Counted from the first letter of the stretch, positions 1-9,018 are shown. The stretch is 64,000 bases of DNA from Prevotella sp. P2-180 (GCF_002251435.1 NZ_NPJI01000037.1:62001-126000); one strand, 5' to 3'. Notes: generated by a model not told the origin, from the sequence alone. Numbers and translations: made by a program.

Positions 1-75
1 GTACAACCTCAAACGGAAATTGCCTAACGCAAATTCCTCTCTGTAGGTTATTCTCTTGAATTTTGTTCTTGGCAT
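1..75 (-). CDS. N-terminus of a small basic protein, cut by window edge
   Basis: An ATG at 75 opens a frame that stays open for 25 codons to the window edge. The visible start is basic (MPRTKFKRITYREEF...). The leader is AT-rich (AAAAATAACAACA), like other genes here, and the gene follows 81-566 on the same strand. Product unknown. Confidence 0.4.
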   Translation of the reverse strand, partial: MPRTKFKRITYREEFALGNFRLRLY

Positions 76-80
76 TGTTG

Positions 81-566
81 TTATTTTTTATTTGTCGTTG
101 ATTTCTTGCCTCTTGTTGCACGAGGCTTCTTTGCTACTTGCTGCGCCTCTGGTTCCTCGTCAGGGGCAGGCGAGATGGCCTTGCTTTCTTCTTGGCGGGA
201 CTCTTCTTCTTTCTTCGAAGCGAAGAACTCACTGAGAGCCTTTGCCTCATCGTCGAAGCCAGCCGCAAGCAATGCAACAAGCCTCTCGTTCTCTGGGAGG
301 GCGTTGATTTCATCTAACCTCGCGGCCCGCTTCGCCTTTTCCTCTGCCAGTCTCTCGTCCCTTTCCTTTGTCAGACGTTCGGCAAGGTCTTTCATCCCCA
401 TATCCGTGAACTGCTTCAACGCCTCCTCGTAAGGAAGTGCCGAATATTGATTGTACACTTGCTCTAATTCACTGTCAGGGAATATCACTCCTCCCTTGAC
501 ACCCGTAGAGCCTGTCCTCACCTGCATGATATCGACGGTGAGCTTCCGTTCTCTTCCAATTCTCAT
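81..566 (-). CDS. Hypothetical protein with Lys/Glu-rich C-terminal tail
   Basis: 161 residues from the ATG at 566; the longer reading starts at a TTG and is less likely. Residues 1-60 look globular (MRIGRERKLTVDIMQVRTG). Residues about 60-105 are charged and probably helical. The last 45 residues are low-complexity, with acidic stretches followed by a basic tail (KKPRATRGKKSTTNKK) that could bind nucleic acid. It follows the HAD phosphatase and SF3 helicase on the same strand. I do not recognise the family. Confidence 0.7.
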   Translation of the reverse strand: MRIGRERKLTVDIMQVRTGSTGVKGGVIFPDSELEQVYNQYSALPYEEALKQFTDMGMKDLAERLTKERDERLAEEKAKRAARLDEINALPENERLVALLAAGFDDEAKALSEFFASKKEEESRQEESKAISPAPDEEPEAQQVAKKPRATRGKKSTTNKK

Positions 567-636
567 GATTATACTTTTTATGTTTGACAATTATTACTTA
601 TGGGAGCCTCGGCAATATGCCACGCGGGATTTGCCG

Positions 637-1134
637 TCAGAGCATCACGAAGTCCTCTACGTCCATATAGTCTATGCCGAAATTCTCAGCACACTTCAAG
701 TCGCTGTCGGAAAAACAACCAGGCTTACCAGAAGCGTCGCCTATCATCATCATCATCGACTTGCTCATAGGGTCGTAGTACTCTTCGTATAAGTCCTCCA
801 GCATGCCGGGGTTCGGCTTGCGACACGGGTGGTTGCTGTCGGACGAAGAGCACCACACCGCCTTGACGTTTACGGAACAGTACTTCTCTATAAATTTGGC
901 AATGCAACACAACTTTGCCACAAAATCCTCCTTGTTGACAAACTTGGGTATGCCAGCCTGGTTGGTTACTATCGCAAGGTGAGTGAAACAACCCAAGTCC
1001 TTCACCTTGTCAAGGACATCCTTCCTTATCTGGAAATCGGTAACGTCCTTCGGAAACACGGCCTTGCTTACTGTCTTTATCAGAGTGCCGTCAAGGTCGC
1101 AAAACAACACTCTCTTGTTTTCAATGTTTATCAT
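637..1134 (-). CDS. HAD-superfamily phosphatase, polynucleotide 3'-phosphatase-like
   Basis: 165 residues. Seen: the HAD nucleophile motif FCDLDGTLI near residue 11, TNQAGIP near 58 (motif II region), CRKPNPGML near 103 (motif III Lys) and a late Asp motif IGDASGKPG near 129. This arrangement is that of the HAD-IIIA/PNKP 3'-phosphatase group, which removes 3' phosphates from nicked DNA or RNA ends. No kinase P-loop is present, so it is a stand-alone phosphatase. It lies downstream of the SF3 helicase, consistent with a role in DNA replication or repair. Substrate is inferred; it could instead act on a sugar phosphate. Confidence 0.75.
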   Translation of the reverse strand: MINIENKRVLFCDLDGTLIKTVSKAVFPKDVTDFQIRKDVLDKVKDLGCFTHLAIVTNQAGIPKFVNKEDFVAKLCCIAKFIEKYCSVNVKAVWCSSSDSNHPCRKPNPGMLEDLYEEYYDPMSKSMMMMIGDASGKPGCFSDSDLKCAENFGIDYMDVEDFVML

Positions 1135-1172
1135 ATCTGCTTATTTTAATGATTGTACGTGTGTGTTATCTA

Positions 1173-2627
1173 TTACTTTATGGCAAAAGGTATGTCCTCG
1201 TCGCTGTAGATGTCGTAGATGACACCGCCGCTCTTCCTCCTGGACCTGAAACCAAGCTTGCGCATCTCCCGCCCGAAAGAGTTTATCGTGACCGGCTCAA
1301 TGCCGTTAAGCTCCGCAAACGACTGGTATTTCGTATACAGCACGCCAGACGAGACGTACTTGGGCTTCTCGTCCCACATGCCCGAATACACTCCCTGTCT
1401 GTAACCGTTGTCATCACAGAAAAGCTTCACCGACTGGCCGTTCTCTATCTCGTACTCCCTGATGGACTCACTCACGCGGGCGTCAGGCACAAGGACGTAG
1501 CCGTCGGCGGCAAGCTTCCTCAGACCCTCCACCACCCAGTTCCTTATGCCAGGCAACTCGGACATCATCTTCGTGACCAACTCCCTGTCGATACACTCGC
1601 GGCGCACCCTCGTACTGAAGCTGATGACGATAAGCCTCCTGACAAAGGCAGCGTCCATAGCCCTGTTAGCCGGCATCCTGTTCATGTTGAACACAAAGAA
1701 AGGAATGTCAAAGGCGGTCTCCGAATCCTTGCCTATCCTGCGAACCTCCTGGGGCTCGCCAGAACACAGGCTCTTGAACGTGTCCGAACTCTTGGTGATG
1801 TCGTCAGCCTGTATCTCGGAACAGTAGTTGAACACCTTGCCGACAATACGACCGATGTTACGCATCCTCAAGTCTACATTGGGAGTGACAAGATGACCCA
1901 ACGGCATGTACGAGATGTTCTCGGCACCGTACACGGCCTTCACCATCTCAAACACAGTGCTCTTGCCGTTACCGCCACCGCCGACAAGCCACAACGTCTC
2001 CTCTATCTTGTGGCTCATGTAACGACGGTCACAACAACCTAAGCCAAGATAACGCTGCAAAACCTCTATGTCACGAGGCTTGAGGATCTTCGACAAAAAA
2101 GAACACCACAAAGGACACTTCTCGCCAGGAAGGTACGGATAAGACAATACAGAGGTAATCGGCATACGCTCAGAGAAATCATGCCTCACCGGATTGCTGA
2201 TGTCGGAGAAATCCCATACGCCATTGTAGAAACCAATGACACAAGGAGACTGCTCCAACGGAGACATCGAAGCTCCATCACGGGCAGCCTGCAAAAGGCG
2301 CAACTCACTCTTGACTACATCGCCCTTGGGGACATTCAGACTGACAAGGGCTGAGTTAATAGACGCTTTCAGGAGAACAAAGTCCTTGTCAAACGATACC
2401 CAACAACGACCGTCAAAATAGTATACCATACCATGCAGACCACGGAAACAAGCACTCGAAGCACGGGTGACAACATCCCTGTAACCATACAGGCGGTCAT
2501 CGTAACGAGACTCCTGACGAATACGAGTCATCTCGGACTTGTTGACATGTGACAGCAGCTCGGCACTTACAGCGGCAACAATGCCGTAATTCCTGTCTGA
2601 TGCACTATTGCTCAATTTCTTAGCCAT
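1173..2627 (-). CDS. SF3 helicase, D5/P4 phage-plasmid primase C-terminal type
   Basis: 484 residues from the ATG at 2627 (an in-frame TTG 6 nt upstream is less likely). Walker A is GGGGNGKST near residue 216, followed by a D5-like region (FNYCSEIQADD), a C-motif-like FNMNRMP and Arg-finger region (FVRRLIVISF). The C-terminal 100 residues look like a winged-helix domain (KLGFRSRRKSGGVIYDI). The family unwinds DNA at phage and plasmid origins. The N-terminus has no clear primase motif. The adjacent AT-rich gap at 2628-3660 is a candidate origin. The window also has a PrimPol-helicase at 46243, so two replicative helicases coexist. Confidence 0.85.
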   Translation of the reverse strand: MAKKLSNSASDRNYGIVAAVSAELLSHVNKSEMTRIRQESRYDDRLYGYRDVVTRASSACFRGLHGMVYYFDGRCWVSFDKDFVLLKASINSALVSLNVPKGDVVKSELRLLQAARDGASMSPLEQSPCVIGFYNGVWDFSDISNPVRHDFSERMPITSVLSYPYLPGEKCPLWCSFLSKILKPRDIEVLQRYLGLGCCDRRYMSHKIEETLWLVGGGGNGKSTVFEMVKAVYGAENISYMPLGHLVTPNVDLRMRNIGRIVGKVFNYCSEIQADDITKSSDTFKSLCSGEPQEVRRIGKDSETAFDIPFFVFNMNRMPANRAMDAAFVRRLIVISFSTRVRRECIDRELVTKMMSELPGIRNWVVEGLRKLAADGYVLVPDARVSESIREYEIENGQSVKLFCDDNGYRQGVYSGMWDEKPKYVSSGVLYTKYQSFAELNGIEPVTINSFGREMRKLGFRSRRKSGGVIYDIYSDEDIPFAIK

Positions 2628-2700
2628 ATACAATAAATAAATAAAAAATCAAATCAATAACTCTAAAATGATGATTATTTATACATTTCATACACTGATG

Positions 2701-2708
2701 CAAAGGTA
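2701..2708 (-). promoter_or_regulatory. Candidate -7 box for the SF3 helicase operon
   Basis: Reads TACCTTTG on the minus strand, matching the Bacteroidetes -7 box TAnnTTTG, about 75 nt upstream of the helicase ATG. I see no convincing TTTG at the -33 position. Confidence 0.4.
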
Positions 2709-3125
2709 ATGCCTTTTATTTACAGGCGTTTCGGAGGAATGGTAAAACTTGAAACAATCCTACATAAATAGGATAAAAAGTACACAAAAACATGCGAAAT
2801 CATACACTAAACATACATTTTGGGGATTTTTCACTACTCCATAAAATACAATAAAAGTGTATAAAAACGACTATTTTCCCATAGGATAATAACAGAAAAA
2901 TGAAGGATTATGCATGGTACACGAAACGAAAATCGAAAAAATCGAAAAAATAAAAAATTAAAAATTCCAGATGAAAGGTCAATATGGCTTGCCTCAAAAT
3001 AGTTAAAAGGGGTGTTAGGGGTATGTAATACGTTAATTATCAGTACATTACGTATTGTTATATTATAACAATAATGTAACATTTTTCCGAAAATAGCTTA
3101 TCAAATCATATCGGTCTGAAGTCCT

Positions 3126-3300
3126 TTATTTTCTCCGTCTGTCCGTCTTCTTCTCTTCTCTTCCCTTCTGTTTGTCTGTCTTCCCTTCTGTCTGTCCTCT
3201 GTCTCCTTCCCTTCTGTTTTCCTCTGTCCTCTTCCGTCTTCCGTCTGTCTTCTCTTGTCTTCCTCTTCTGTCTGCCCTCTGTCCTCTTCTCTTCCCTTCA
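3126..3300. repeat. Polypyrimidine tract, about 170 bp
   Basis: The plus strand is almost purely C and T with irregular repeats of CTTC, CTGTC and CCTCTGTC; the other strand is therefore almost purely purine. No ORF fits. It sits in the 1-kb gap (2628-3700) that otherwise holds AT-rich sequence and the promoter at 3521-3552. Such tracts can form triplex DNA or mark replication or packaging sites; here that is only a possibility. Confidence 0.7.
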
Positions 3301-3520
3301 GGATCTTATTCTTGAGTCTTGAACCTTGTTAGCTTGCTCCAGGTTTTAAGATGTCTTATAGCAGTTTTATTGCTGTGCTGCTTGCCTGCTTTATGCTTCC
3401 CTTACATATACAGACACACGTATATATACCTTATATAGACTACTTCAGCGGTGTTTTACGCCCTTTCCCTTGATATATGTCAATAATTAGCCGTAAATAT
3501 AACTTATATATAACTTTTCT

Positions 3521-3552
3521 CTTGACATAACATTAATAATGTATTATCTTTG
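3521..3552 (+). promoter_or_regulatory. Bacteroidetes-type promoter for 3701-4771
   Basis: CTTG/TTGACA at 3521-3527 and TATCTTTG at 3545-3552, spaced 20 nt, match the -33 TTTG and -7 TAnnTTTG boxes of Bacteroidetes. It points at the gene starting at 3701 and leaves a leader of about 140 nt that contains an imperfect hairpin (ACACAAAAGGAA with TTCTTTCTGTGT). Confidence 0.7.
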
Positions 3553-3700
3553 CACTTGAAAACTTATTGGTGGCATGGTTACAAGTTATCTTGATTCCTC
3601 ACCGTGGTTGCTCTTTGGCTTATTGACACAAAAGGAAGGTAACATTTTCTTTCTGTGTTTTCATCGTGATTGATTGTTTAACCTATTAAATATAAAAATT

Positions 3701-4771
3701 ATGAGTAAGAAAACAAAAGAAATGGCAAATAATATTGATAATATTGTTGCCGCAAATGTTATTGAGAATGCAAAGGCTGTTGGTTCTTCTTCGGATTCCT
3801 CGGCTGATTCCTCTGCGGTTCTTCCGTTGGTGGATTCGGTTGTTATATCTGACCAAATAGAAGCGGGGGACACTGAAGCAGTTAAAAAGCGTGATTGCAT
3901 GGAATTAATCAGAAACAATTACCGTGCACCGGTTCCAACGGCTGCGGTGTTGCTTGGTCGGTTCTTTCGTGCTGGACTGCCGTCCGATAATAAAGAAGTT
4001 ATAAAATTAGCCTTAGAACTTGATGGCTTGAAACTTGATGATGATTTTGCGGTTGCGTCTTTCGTCTTCGGGCTTTCGGCTCCCGTGGCTTCGGCTGTCT
4101 CTCGTGCTGCCAGTGCGTGGTGGCGTGTTGAGGGTGATTTTAAAGTTGCAACGGTGAAAGATGTTGTTAATTTTGCAAACAATAACACTTCGCTTTCGTC
4201 TGAGGTGTATTTCTGTAACATTAATCCTGAGTGGCTTTTTATTGATTCTCGTTTGGTTGTGTATTCAGCAACAAATAACAACGGTGAAAAAAATATGCTC
4301 TTACCCGGGTGTTATTATACGTTTATCGAAGAGTCAACGGCTAATTATATTCGTGCGGTCGGTTCTGTTGGTGTTTATCTTGATGCTAAACGGCGTGAAA
4401 TGAACGGCAAAATAAGTAACGTTTTTGCGCTTCGTCCTGCGGTTTCTGGCTACATTAAAAAAATCCTTTTAGCCGGATTTCTTTCTGCTTCTGATATTGC
4501 CGATATAGCGCAGGAGGTTGAAAAAGAGATTCAACAAGAAAAAGACGACCAAAAAGCCGTTTTAACTGCTGCGGTGATTCAAAAAGAGTTCGAGTTGACA
4601 GAAATACAACGGCTTTATGATGAAACAAGGGCGAAAATATCAAACGACGGTTTGGGCGTTGCTAAATATAAGAAACTACAAAAGTTACTTAACGTTTACA
4701 ACCAAAAACTTTCAGCCGTTAAGACTTCGCTCTCTGTGGCTCGCTTGGATTTGAAAAAGTTCGAAAAGTGA
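3701..4771 (+). CDS. Hypothetical protein with C-terminal coiled coil
   Basis: 356 residues from the ATG at 3701 (an in-frame TTG at 3674 is less likely). A Ser/Ala/Asp-rich linker lies at about residues 25-60, a globular middle at 65-240, and a Glu/Lys/Gln-rich C-terminus (about 255-356) strongly predicted as coiled coil (EVEKEIQQEKDDQKA). It stands alone behind its own promoter and ends in a terminator. Codon use is more GC-balanced than the neighbouring cassettes. I do not recognise it. Confidence 0.7.
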   Translation: MSKKTKEMANNIDNIVAANVIENAKAVGSSSDSSADSSAVLPLVDSVVISDQIEAGDTEAVKKRDCMELIRNNYRAPVPTAAVLLGRFFRAGLPSDNKEVIKLALELDGLKLDDDFAVASFVFGLSAPVASAVSRAASAWWRVEGDFKVATVKDVVNFANNNTSLSSEVYFCNINPEWLFIDSRLVVYSATNNNGEKNMLLPGCYYTFIEESTANYIRAVGSVGVYLDAKRREMNGKISNVFALRPAVSGYIKKILLAGFLSASDIADIAQEVEKEIQQEKDDQKAVLTAAVIQKEFELTEIQRLYDETRAKISNDGLGVAKYKKLQKLLNVYNQKLSAVKTSLSVARLDLKKFEK

Positions 4772-4790
4772 TTGCATTTTCATTTATTAA

Positions 4791-4815
4791 CCGTCCGGGG
4801 TTCGTCCTCGGGCGG
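4791..4815 (+). terminator. Terminator after 3701-4771
   Basis: CCGTCCG and CGGGCGG pair (one G-U), separated by 11 nt and followed by TTCTCTCTTT, 20 nt after the stop codon. Confidence 0.7.
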
Positions 4816-5220
4816 TTCTCTCTTTCGGTTGTGTCAAAAGTAATTTAGATTTTTCATTTGATTAAATAAAAGCTGCTGGCGGGTGATTCCGTTGGTGGTT
4901 GCTTTTATCAGTCTTTCAGTGGTCGTTTTTGGCTGCTGGTTGGCTGGTGCTGCTGGTGCTGCTGGTGCTTCTGCTTCGGCGGTTTCAGCATTCCCGGCGG
5001 TTGGGTGTTGTTACAATAACTTTCGTTATTGATTCTGTCCGGCTGCTTTTCTTTGATATATTATTTTTTCTTGGTTTTTTATTTATCGGTTCAAATCTTG
5101 ATTTGATTTTGGTCTATCTTGATTTGATTTTTTTTCGATAAATATTTTCTTCAAATCAATTTGTTTGCAGTAATAAATTTAGTAGTTTCAAAAATAACTA
5201 TTTTGCACTACTTAACCGGG

Positions 5221-5325
5221 CTGTGACAAAAATTTGGAGTTTGACAAAAATTCCGTGAAAAGTTTTTCAAATACTTTTTATACGGCTGTGAATGGCACAG
5301 AAGAAAAGGTGTGACAAAGATCCGA
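5221..5325. repeat. Short direct repeats TGACAAAAATT
   Basis: Three related copies: GTGACAAAAATTTGG at 5223, TTGACAAAAATTCCG at 5241 and GTGACAAAGATCCG at 5311. They lie in the AT-rich gap 4816-5606, where I see no convincing gene; a duplicated ATCTTGATTTGATTTT (about 5094-5131) is also present. Iteron- or operator-like, but only three copies. Confidence 0.35.
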
Positions 5326-5606
5326 GAGGAAAAGAAAAAGAATTATTTGAGAAAATAGTTCGCTTGCAGGACTGTTTTATGTATGACGGACAAACTTATA
5401 TACATCAAGCTGCAAATAAGTATTGAGTGAAACACTATAAAATATTTTGTTATCAGGTTCAAAAGACCTTTGGCAAACAATTTTTGGTGAAAGTAACAAC
5501 TTGCTGTCACAATTATAAATCCATAATTGAATTTAGTTAATATTTCTCTCAAAGTAATTATTAGCATTTCGTGTGTGAAGAATGAAATGAGGGAAAATTT
5601 TTATAG

Positions 5607-5634
5607 CTCCACGGTTGTTTGCTCAGCCGTGGAG
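5607..5634 (+). promoter_or_regulatory. First hairpin of the small-ORF cassette array
   Basis: CTCCACGG and CCGTGGAG form a perfect 8-bp stem with a 12-nt loop. It is followed by AATATTAACAAAAAACAG and the ATG at 5667, the first example of the hairpin-plus-leader arrangement described in the array entry. Confidence 0.7.
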
Positions 5635-5666
5635 TTCAAACAAAATATTAACAAAAAACAGATATT

Positions 5667-5885
5667 ATGCGAAAAGAAATTTTAAACATGGTGGAAGACT
5701 ACGAAATGGGTTTTATTTCACCGATGGAGCTGTTAAATCAGTTCTCTGATTTGTTGTCATACTTTGGCTCAAACAAAGAGCTTGATGACAAAATAAACGG
5801 TTTGGTTTTTCCTCTTTCAAATTTCGTAGCAAAGAAATTGAAAGAAGGCGAACATTTCTCTTTTTCAGAATTTAAAAACGATTAA
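5667..5885 (+). CDS. Small hypothetical protein, first of array
   Basis: 72 residues, mostly amphipathic helix (MVEDYEMGFISPMELLNQF), no Cys pairs, no membrane segment. Preceded by the first hairpin-leader. Followed 3 nt later by a 39-residue ORF. Unrecognised. Confidence 0.75.
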   Translation: MRKEILNMVEDYEMGFISPMELLNQFSDLLSYFGSNKELDDKINGLVFPLSNFVAKKLKEGEHFSFSEFKND

Positions 5886-5888
5886 GCA

Positions 5889-6008
5889 ATGGCAAACGAT
5901 TATTACAATCTTTCAAACGTGATCTTCGAAAGATACGGAATTGAGAAAGGAATAAAAATCCTTTGTCGTGCGAACATTCACAATTTATTGAAAATTTATG
6001 GAAACTAA
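5889..6008 (+). CDS. Very small ORF, 39 residues
   Basis: Begins MANDYYNLSNVIFERYG, ends KIYGN. It starts 3 nt after the previous stop and its last codons overlap the next gene's ATG (ATGGAAACTAA), so the three genes 5667-6450 look translationally coupled. Unrecognised. Confidence 0.55.
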   Translation: MANDYYNLSNVIFERYGIEKGIKILCRANIHNLLKIYGN

Positions 6009-6450
6009 GGAAATTCCTGGAAATCTCTTGCGAAAGTGGGAGATTTCCGCAACAAAGCAAAATCTTTCTCAACAAGAGTTTGTTGAATATATACGCAACA
6101 AGCAAAGAGAATATTATGATGTTCAGGAAATGACGACCGTTAAAAAAGAAATGATAGACGGCCAACTGACTGAATATGGAAAACAGAAAGCTCTTGAACA
6201 TTTCAGAAAAATGGACGAAAGGAAAAGAGCTATCACTCTATCACGTATAGACTTTGAAGTATATTACAACAAGATTATTTCTAATGGATATGAAGAGAAT
6301 ACATGTTATGAAATAATTAGCAGTTATAATATATTGACAGAAAGACGTGAAAGGCTTTCTCTTACAAAGAAAGAAATGAAGATGCACGGTCTTGTATTAA
6401 GCAAGGTAAATAAAATGTATGAAGAAGCCAAAAGAATTACCGGAATGTGA
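5998..6450 (+). CDS. Hypothetical helical protein
   Basis: 150 residues, charged and largely helical; no motif recognised. It has no leader of its own, starting inside the previous ORF. A hairpin (GGAATGTGA with TCACGTTCC, one G-U) overlaps its stop codon at about 6443-6466. Confidence 0.75.
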   Translation: METKEIPGNLLRKWEISATKQNLSQQEFVEYIRNKQREYYDVQEMTTVKKEMIDGQLTEYGKQKALEHFRKMDERKRAITLSRIDFEVYYNKIISNGYEENTCYEIISSYNILTERRERLSLTKKEMKMHGLVLSKVNKMYEEAKRITGM

Positions 6451-6503
6451 TTTGTTTCACGTTCCGGTTCAATAATTTATAAATCAAGCTAACAGAAAAT
6501 AAT

Positions 6504-6722
6504 ATGAAAAAGAGTAAAGTGTTCCTTTTGGGGAACGTGATATTATCATTCCCGATAATGTTGTTGTTGACAGACGATGTGTTTATTTACATCCTTGATG
6601 CAATATTGATAATATTTTTATTATTCATCGGGAATGTATATTTCCATGGATTCTGGAAAGATTATTTTTCGATTTGCAATGACTTTGACGAGTTCCTGAA
6701 GTCTCAAAAATCCGAAGAATAA
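6504..6722 (+). CDS. Small membrane protein, two predicted TM segments
   Basis: 72 residues. Hydrophobic segments at about 6-23 (FLLGNVILSFPIMLLL) and 27-48 (FIYILDAILIIFLLFIG), then a charged tail. The size and topology fit a small inner-membrane phage protein; the function (holin-like, exclusion) cannot be told. Its leader lacks the ATTAACTAA core. Confidence 0.75.
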   Translation: MKKSKVFLLGNVILSFPIMLLLTDDVFIYILDAILIIFLLFIGNVYFHGFWKDYFSICNDFDEFLKSQKSEE

Positions 6723-6812
6723 ACAAGTACGATAATTGAAAGTACGATAATTACTTCCAGCAGGCGAGAACTGGTTGGAAGTACGATAATTATTCACTAA
6801 ATATATAAAGTT

Positions 6813-7043
6813 ATGGAAACTAAAAAAGCTAAAAACGTTTGGTTCAAGATTAACGGCAAAGTTGTCGGATATTCTTGCAACAGCATTACTTTCGACAGAA
6901 ATAATGTATATGTAAAAATGAGCAATTGCAATTGCAACAAGTACACTCTTCTTTGCGATGGAGTAACATTCGACGAGTCCACTGACTTCACTGAAATTAC
7001 AATCTGCGTTAAAATGGAAAATCTCCACGCAATAGAGTTCTAA
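6813..7043 (+). CDS. Small Cys-containing hypothetical protein
   Basis: 76 residues, beta-rich pattern, with Cys at SCNS, MSNCNCNKYTLLC and ITICV. Preceded by hairpin ACTTCCA/TGGAAGT and leader AATTATTCACTAAATATATAAAGTT; AGTACGATAATT occurs three times in this gap. Unrecognised. Confidence 0.75.
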   Translation: METKKAKNVWFKINGKVVGYSCNSITFDRNNVYVKMSNCNCNKYTLLCDGVTFDESTDFTEITICVKMENLHAIEF

Positions 7044-7108
7044 TATTTTTCAGGCGTTGATTCGCCTGGAAAGTACGATAATTATTAATTCACTAAATTT
7101 ATAAAGTT

Positions 7109-7321
7109 ATGGAATATTACAAAGTAAAAGCGAAATTTGCAGAAAGAACATTTGGCGAAATCACGTTGATAAATAATGAACTTATGACAAAAGAGGAAAT
7201 TGAAACAAACAAATTGCCATTATTTTGTTTCGTGAAAGTAGATGTTCCAGAAGAAAGGACATATTGTTTTTTCTGCGCAAGATTTGACGACAATGACGGA
7301 AATGAGCCGTGGAACAACTGA
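7109..7321 (+). CDS. Small hypothetical protein
   Basis: 70 residues, starts MEYYKVKAKFAERTFGE and ends CARFDDNDGNEPWNN; beta-rich N-terminus. Its leader (ATTAATTCACTAAATTTATAA) follows hairpin CAGGCG/CGCCTG. Unrecognised. Confidence 0.75.
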   Translation: MEYYKVKAKFAERTFGEITLINNELMTKEEIETNKLPLFCFVKVDVPEERTYCFFCARFDDNDGNEPWNN

Positions 7322-7380
7322 TTTTCTTTGCAGTCATTGATTTGGCTGCAAGATACGATTATTCACTAAAAGTTTATATT

Positions 7381-7788
7381 ATGGAAAGAAAAGAATTAAA
7401 CGAACTCACAAATGACGTTGGTGTTCGCTATCTCGATTATGTCTATGACTGGGAAATAATCGGAGTCGAAGAAGATTATGACGGAACGGGATATTTATAT
7501 CCGATAACAATAATCAAAGGCTGGCCAAACGAAAACGAAAGATTTTTGGGAGTTATCTATATTTCCAAAAAATATGCAGGGAACGGAGCGGGCTTTTTCT
7601 CCAGGTTTGAGTATTTCTGTAGGATAGTTTCTTGCAGAACATCAGGAATAAACCCAAAATATGACCACAAGGGAGATGTTATTTGGCCTGCATGGTATTG
7701 TACAAATGAAGAGTACGCCGTATTTGTGAAAAAGTACAATGAACTTCACGAAAAGTACGATAAGTATGTAAAAAGTGATTGCGCGTGA
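7381..7788 (+). CDS. Hypothetical protein, 135 residues
   Basis: ATG at 7381 chosen because it directly follows the leader GATTATTCACTAAAAG; an upstream in-frame ATG at 7309 lies inside the previous gene. Acidic/aromatic, no known motif. A 10-bp hairpin with two G-U pairs (GTGATTGCGC with GCGCGATTAC) spans its stop codon. Confidence 0.75.
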   Translation: MERKELNELTNDVGVRYLDYVYDWEIIGVEEDYDGTGYLYPITIIKGWPNENERFLGVIYISKKYAGNGAGFFSRFEYFCRIVSCRTSGINPKYDHKGDVIWPAWYCTNEEYAVFVKKYNELHEKYDKYVKSDCA

Positions 7789-7829
7789 CAGCGCGATTAC
7801 TTTCCATTATTAACTAAATAAATACGATT

Positions 7830-8105
7830 ATGAAATTAGGAGAGTTTAATGTTTTTAATGCTATTAATACGCTCGGTTACGGTAATGATAGATGGCTATG
7901 CACGTTTTATTTTGAAGAAACGAGCGTTAAGAAACAAACCAATTTTGGAGCCGATGAAAAAGTTAAAGGTTTTGTTGTATATGTCTGGATTTCGAAAGAT
8001 AACGAAATGGATATTATGTTATTCGACAAAACTTGCATAACTCCTAAGTATGTTCTAAACGACTATAAGACCGGCGAAACATTGCTTGTTTTTGAGCTGA
8101 ACTAA
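7830..8105 (+). CDS. Small hypothetical protein
   Basis: 91 residues, beta-rich, with an aromatic core (LCTFYFEETSV, FVVYVWISKD). Leader CATTATTAACTAAATAAATACGATT. The downstream hairpin has stems ACTCC and TGCCTA with a single A-A mismatch and loop TTGATT. Unrecognised. Confidence 0.75.
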   Translation: MKLGEFNVFNAINTLGYGNDRWLCTFYFEETSVKKQTNFGADEKVKGFVVYVWISKDNEMDIMLFDKTCITPKYVLNDYKTGETLLVFELN

Positions 8106-8170
8106 CTATTTAACTCCATGCCTATTGATTTAGGCAAGGAGTACGATTATTCACTAAAAAATATAAAGTT

Positions 8171-8347
8171 ATGGTACAGAACGTAAAGAATGACAGAAAG
8201 TTTGAAAAAGAACTTTTCCAGATGATTGAGAAAATCAAGATTCATGCAAGGCAGCTAAGGTGCAACAATCAGACCGGGCGAGGCTATCAGGGCGTGAACA
8301 ATCTTTTGAAAGAGGACTTTTTTAACCTGGTAGAACTTTGCAGCTAA
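8171..8347 (+). CDS. Very small hypothetical protein
   Basis: 58 residues, helical and basic at the start (MVQNVKNDRKFEKELFQMIE). It has its own hairpin and leader (GATTATTCACTAAAAAAT). Downstream hairpin at 8354-8379 is a perfect 10-bp stem (CTCCATACAT/ATGTATGGAG). Unrecognised. Confidence 0.7.
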   Translation: MVQNVKNDRKFEKELFQMIEKIKIHARQLRCNNQTGRGYQGVNNLLKEDFFNLVELCS

Positions 8348-8406
8348 AACAATCTCCATACATTTTGCTATGTATGGAGTACGATTATTAACTTAAAAAT
8401 AGAATT

Positions 8407-9018
8407 ATGGAAAAACTTAGTTTAAACACATCATTGTTTCCAATCGCAGATGTTGCGATGTACGGAACTATTCTCGATTCAGGTGAAATGGAATATTACC
8501 TAAATCAGGATGAAGAAGATGAAATAGAAATCAATCAGGACAAGTACGAGAAAGAACTTGTGTATGTTTCAAGTCAGTTTATAAAAGAAAATGTACTTGA
8601 AACTTTCAAGAAATATGGAATTGTTTCTATTGATAATTTTTCTCTTTATAAGCCATATTATTATAATTATCAAAATGACATGCTGTGCTTTGACGTGACT
8701 TTATCGGATGACTTTGATGACATAATAAAAAAGTACATTTCTAAGTTTGAGAAAGAAGAAAAGTACAAAAAATATATCGAAGAAAATTGGAAGTCTTGTT
8801 CTGGTTTTATCTCTTTTATGCCTGAGTCTATAGAGGAAATTTTAAAACCATCTAAGTATTTTGAAATGCGTGTACATCAGGTTGCGGCTTTTTTGACTCT
8901 TTGTATTCTAAATGAAGGAGAACTAAAGGAAAAAATTGACAATTCCATAGAAGATTTCTATTATTATCTTAAGGAAAACTATTTTGAGTATGTAGAGTAC
9001 AAAAAGAAAATAGTTTAA
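8407..9018 (+). CDS. Hypothetical acidic protein, 203 residues
   Basis: Strongly acidic N-terminal third (NQDEEDEIEINQDKYEKE), Lys/Glu-rich helical remainder. Leader GATTATTAACTTAAAAATAG. It is followed by a 132-nt gap with two hairpins. Unrecognised. Confidence 0.75.
   Translation: MEKLSLNTSLFPIADVAMYGTILDSGEMEYYLNQDEEDEIEINQDKYEKELVYVSSQFIKENVLETFKKYGIVSIDNFSLYKPYYYNYQNDMLCFDVTLSDDFDDIIKKYISKFEKEEKYKKYIEENWKSCSGFISFMPESIEEILKPSKYFEMRVHQVAAFLTLCILNEGELKEKIDNSIEDFYYYLKENYFEYVEYKKKIV

Noticed and set aside
1149..2042. Long plus-strand ORF antisense to the SF3 helicase
   Set aside because: Shadow of a well-supported helicase with Walker motifs.
4899..5141. Hydrophobic 80-residue plus-strand ORF, holin-like by composition
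   Set aside because: Hydrophobicity comes from T-rich DNA and CTGGTG repeats; no leader, no partner gene, start not supported.
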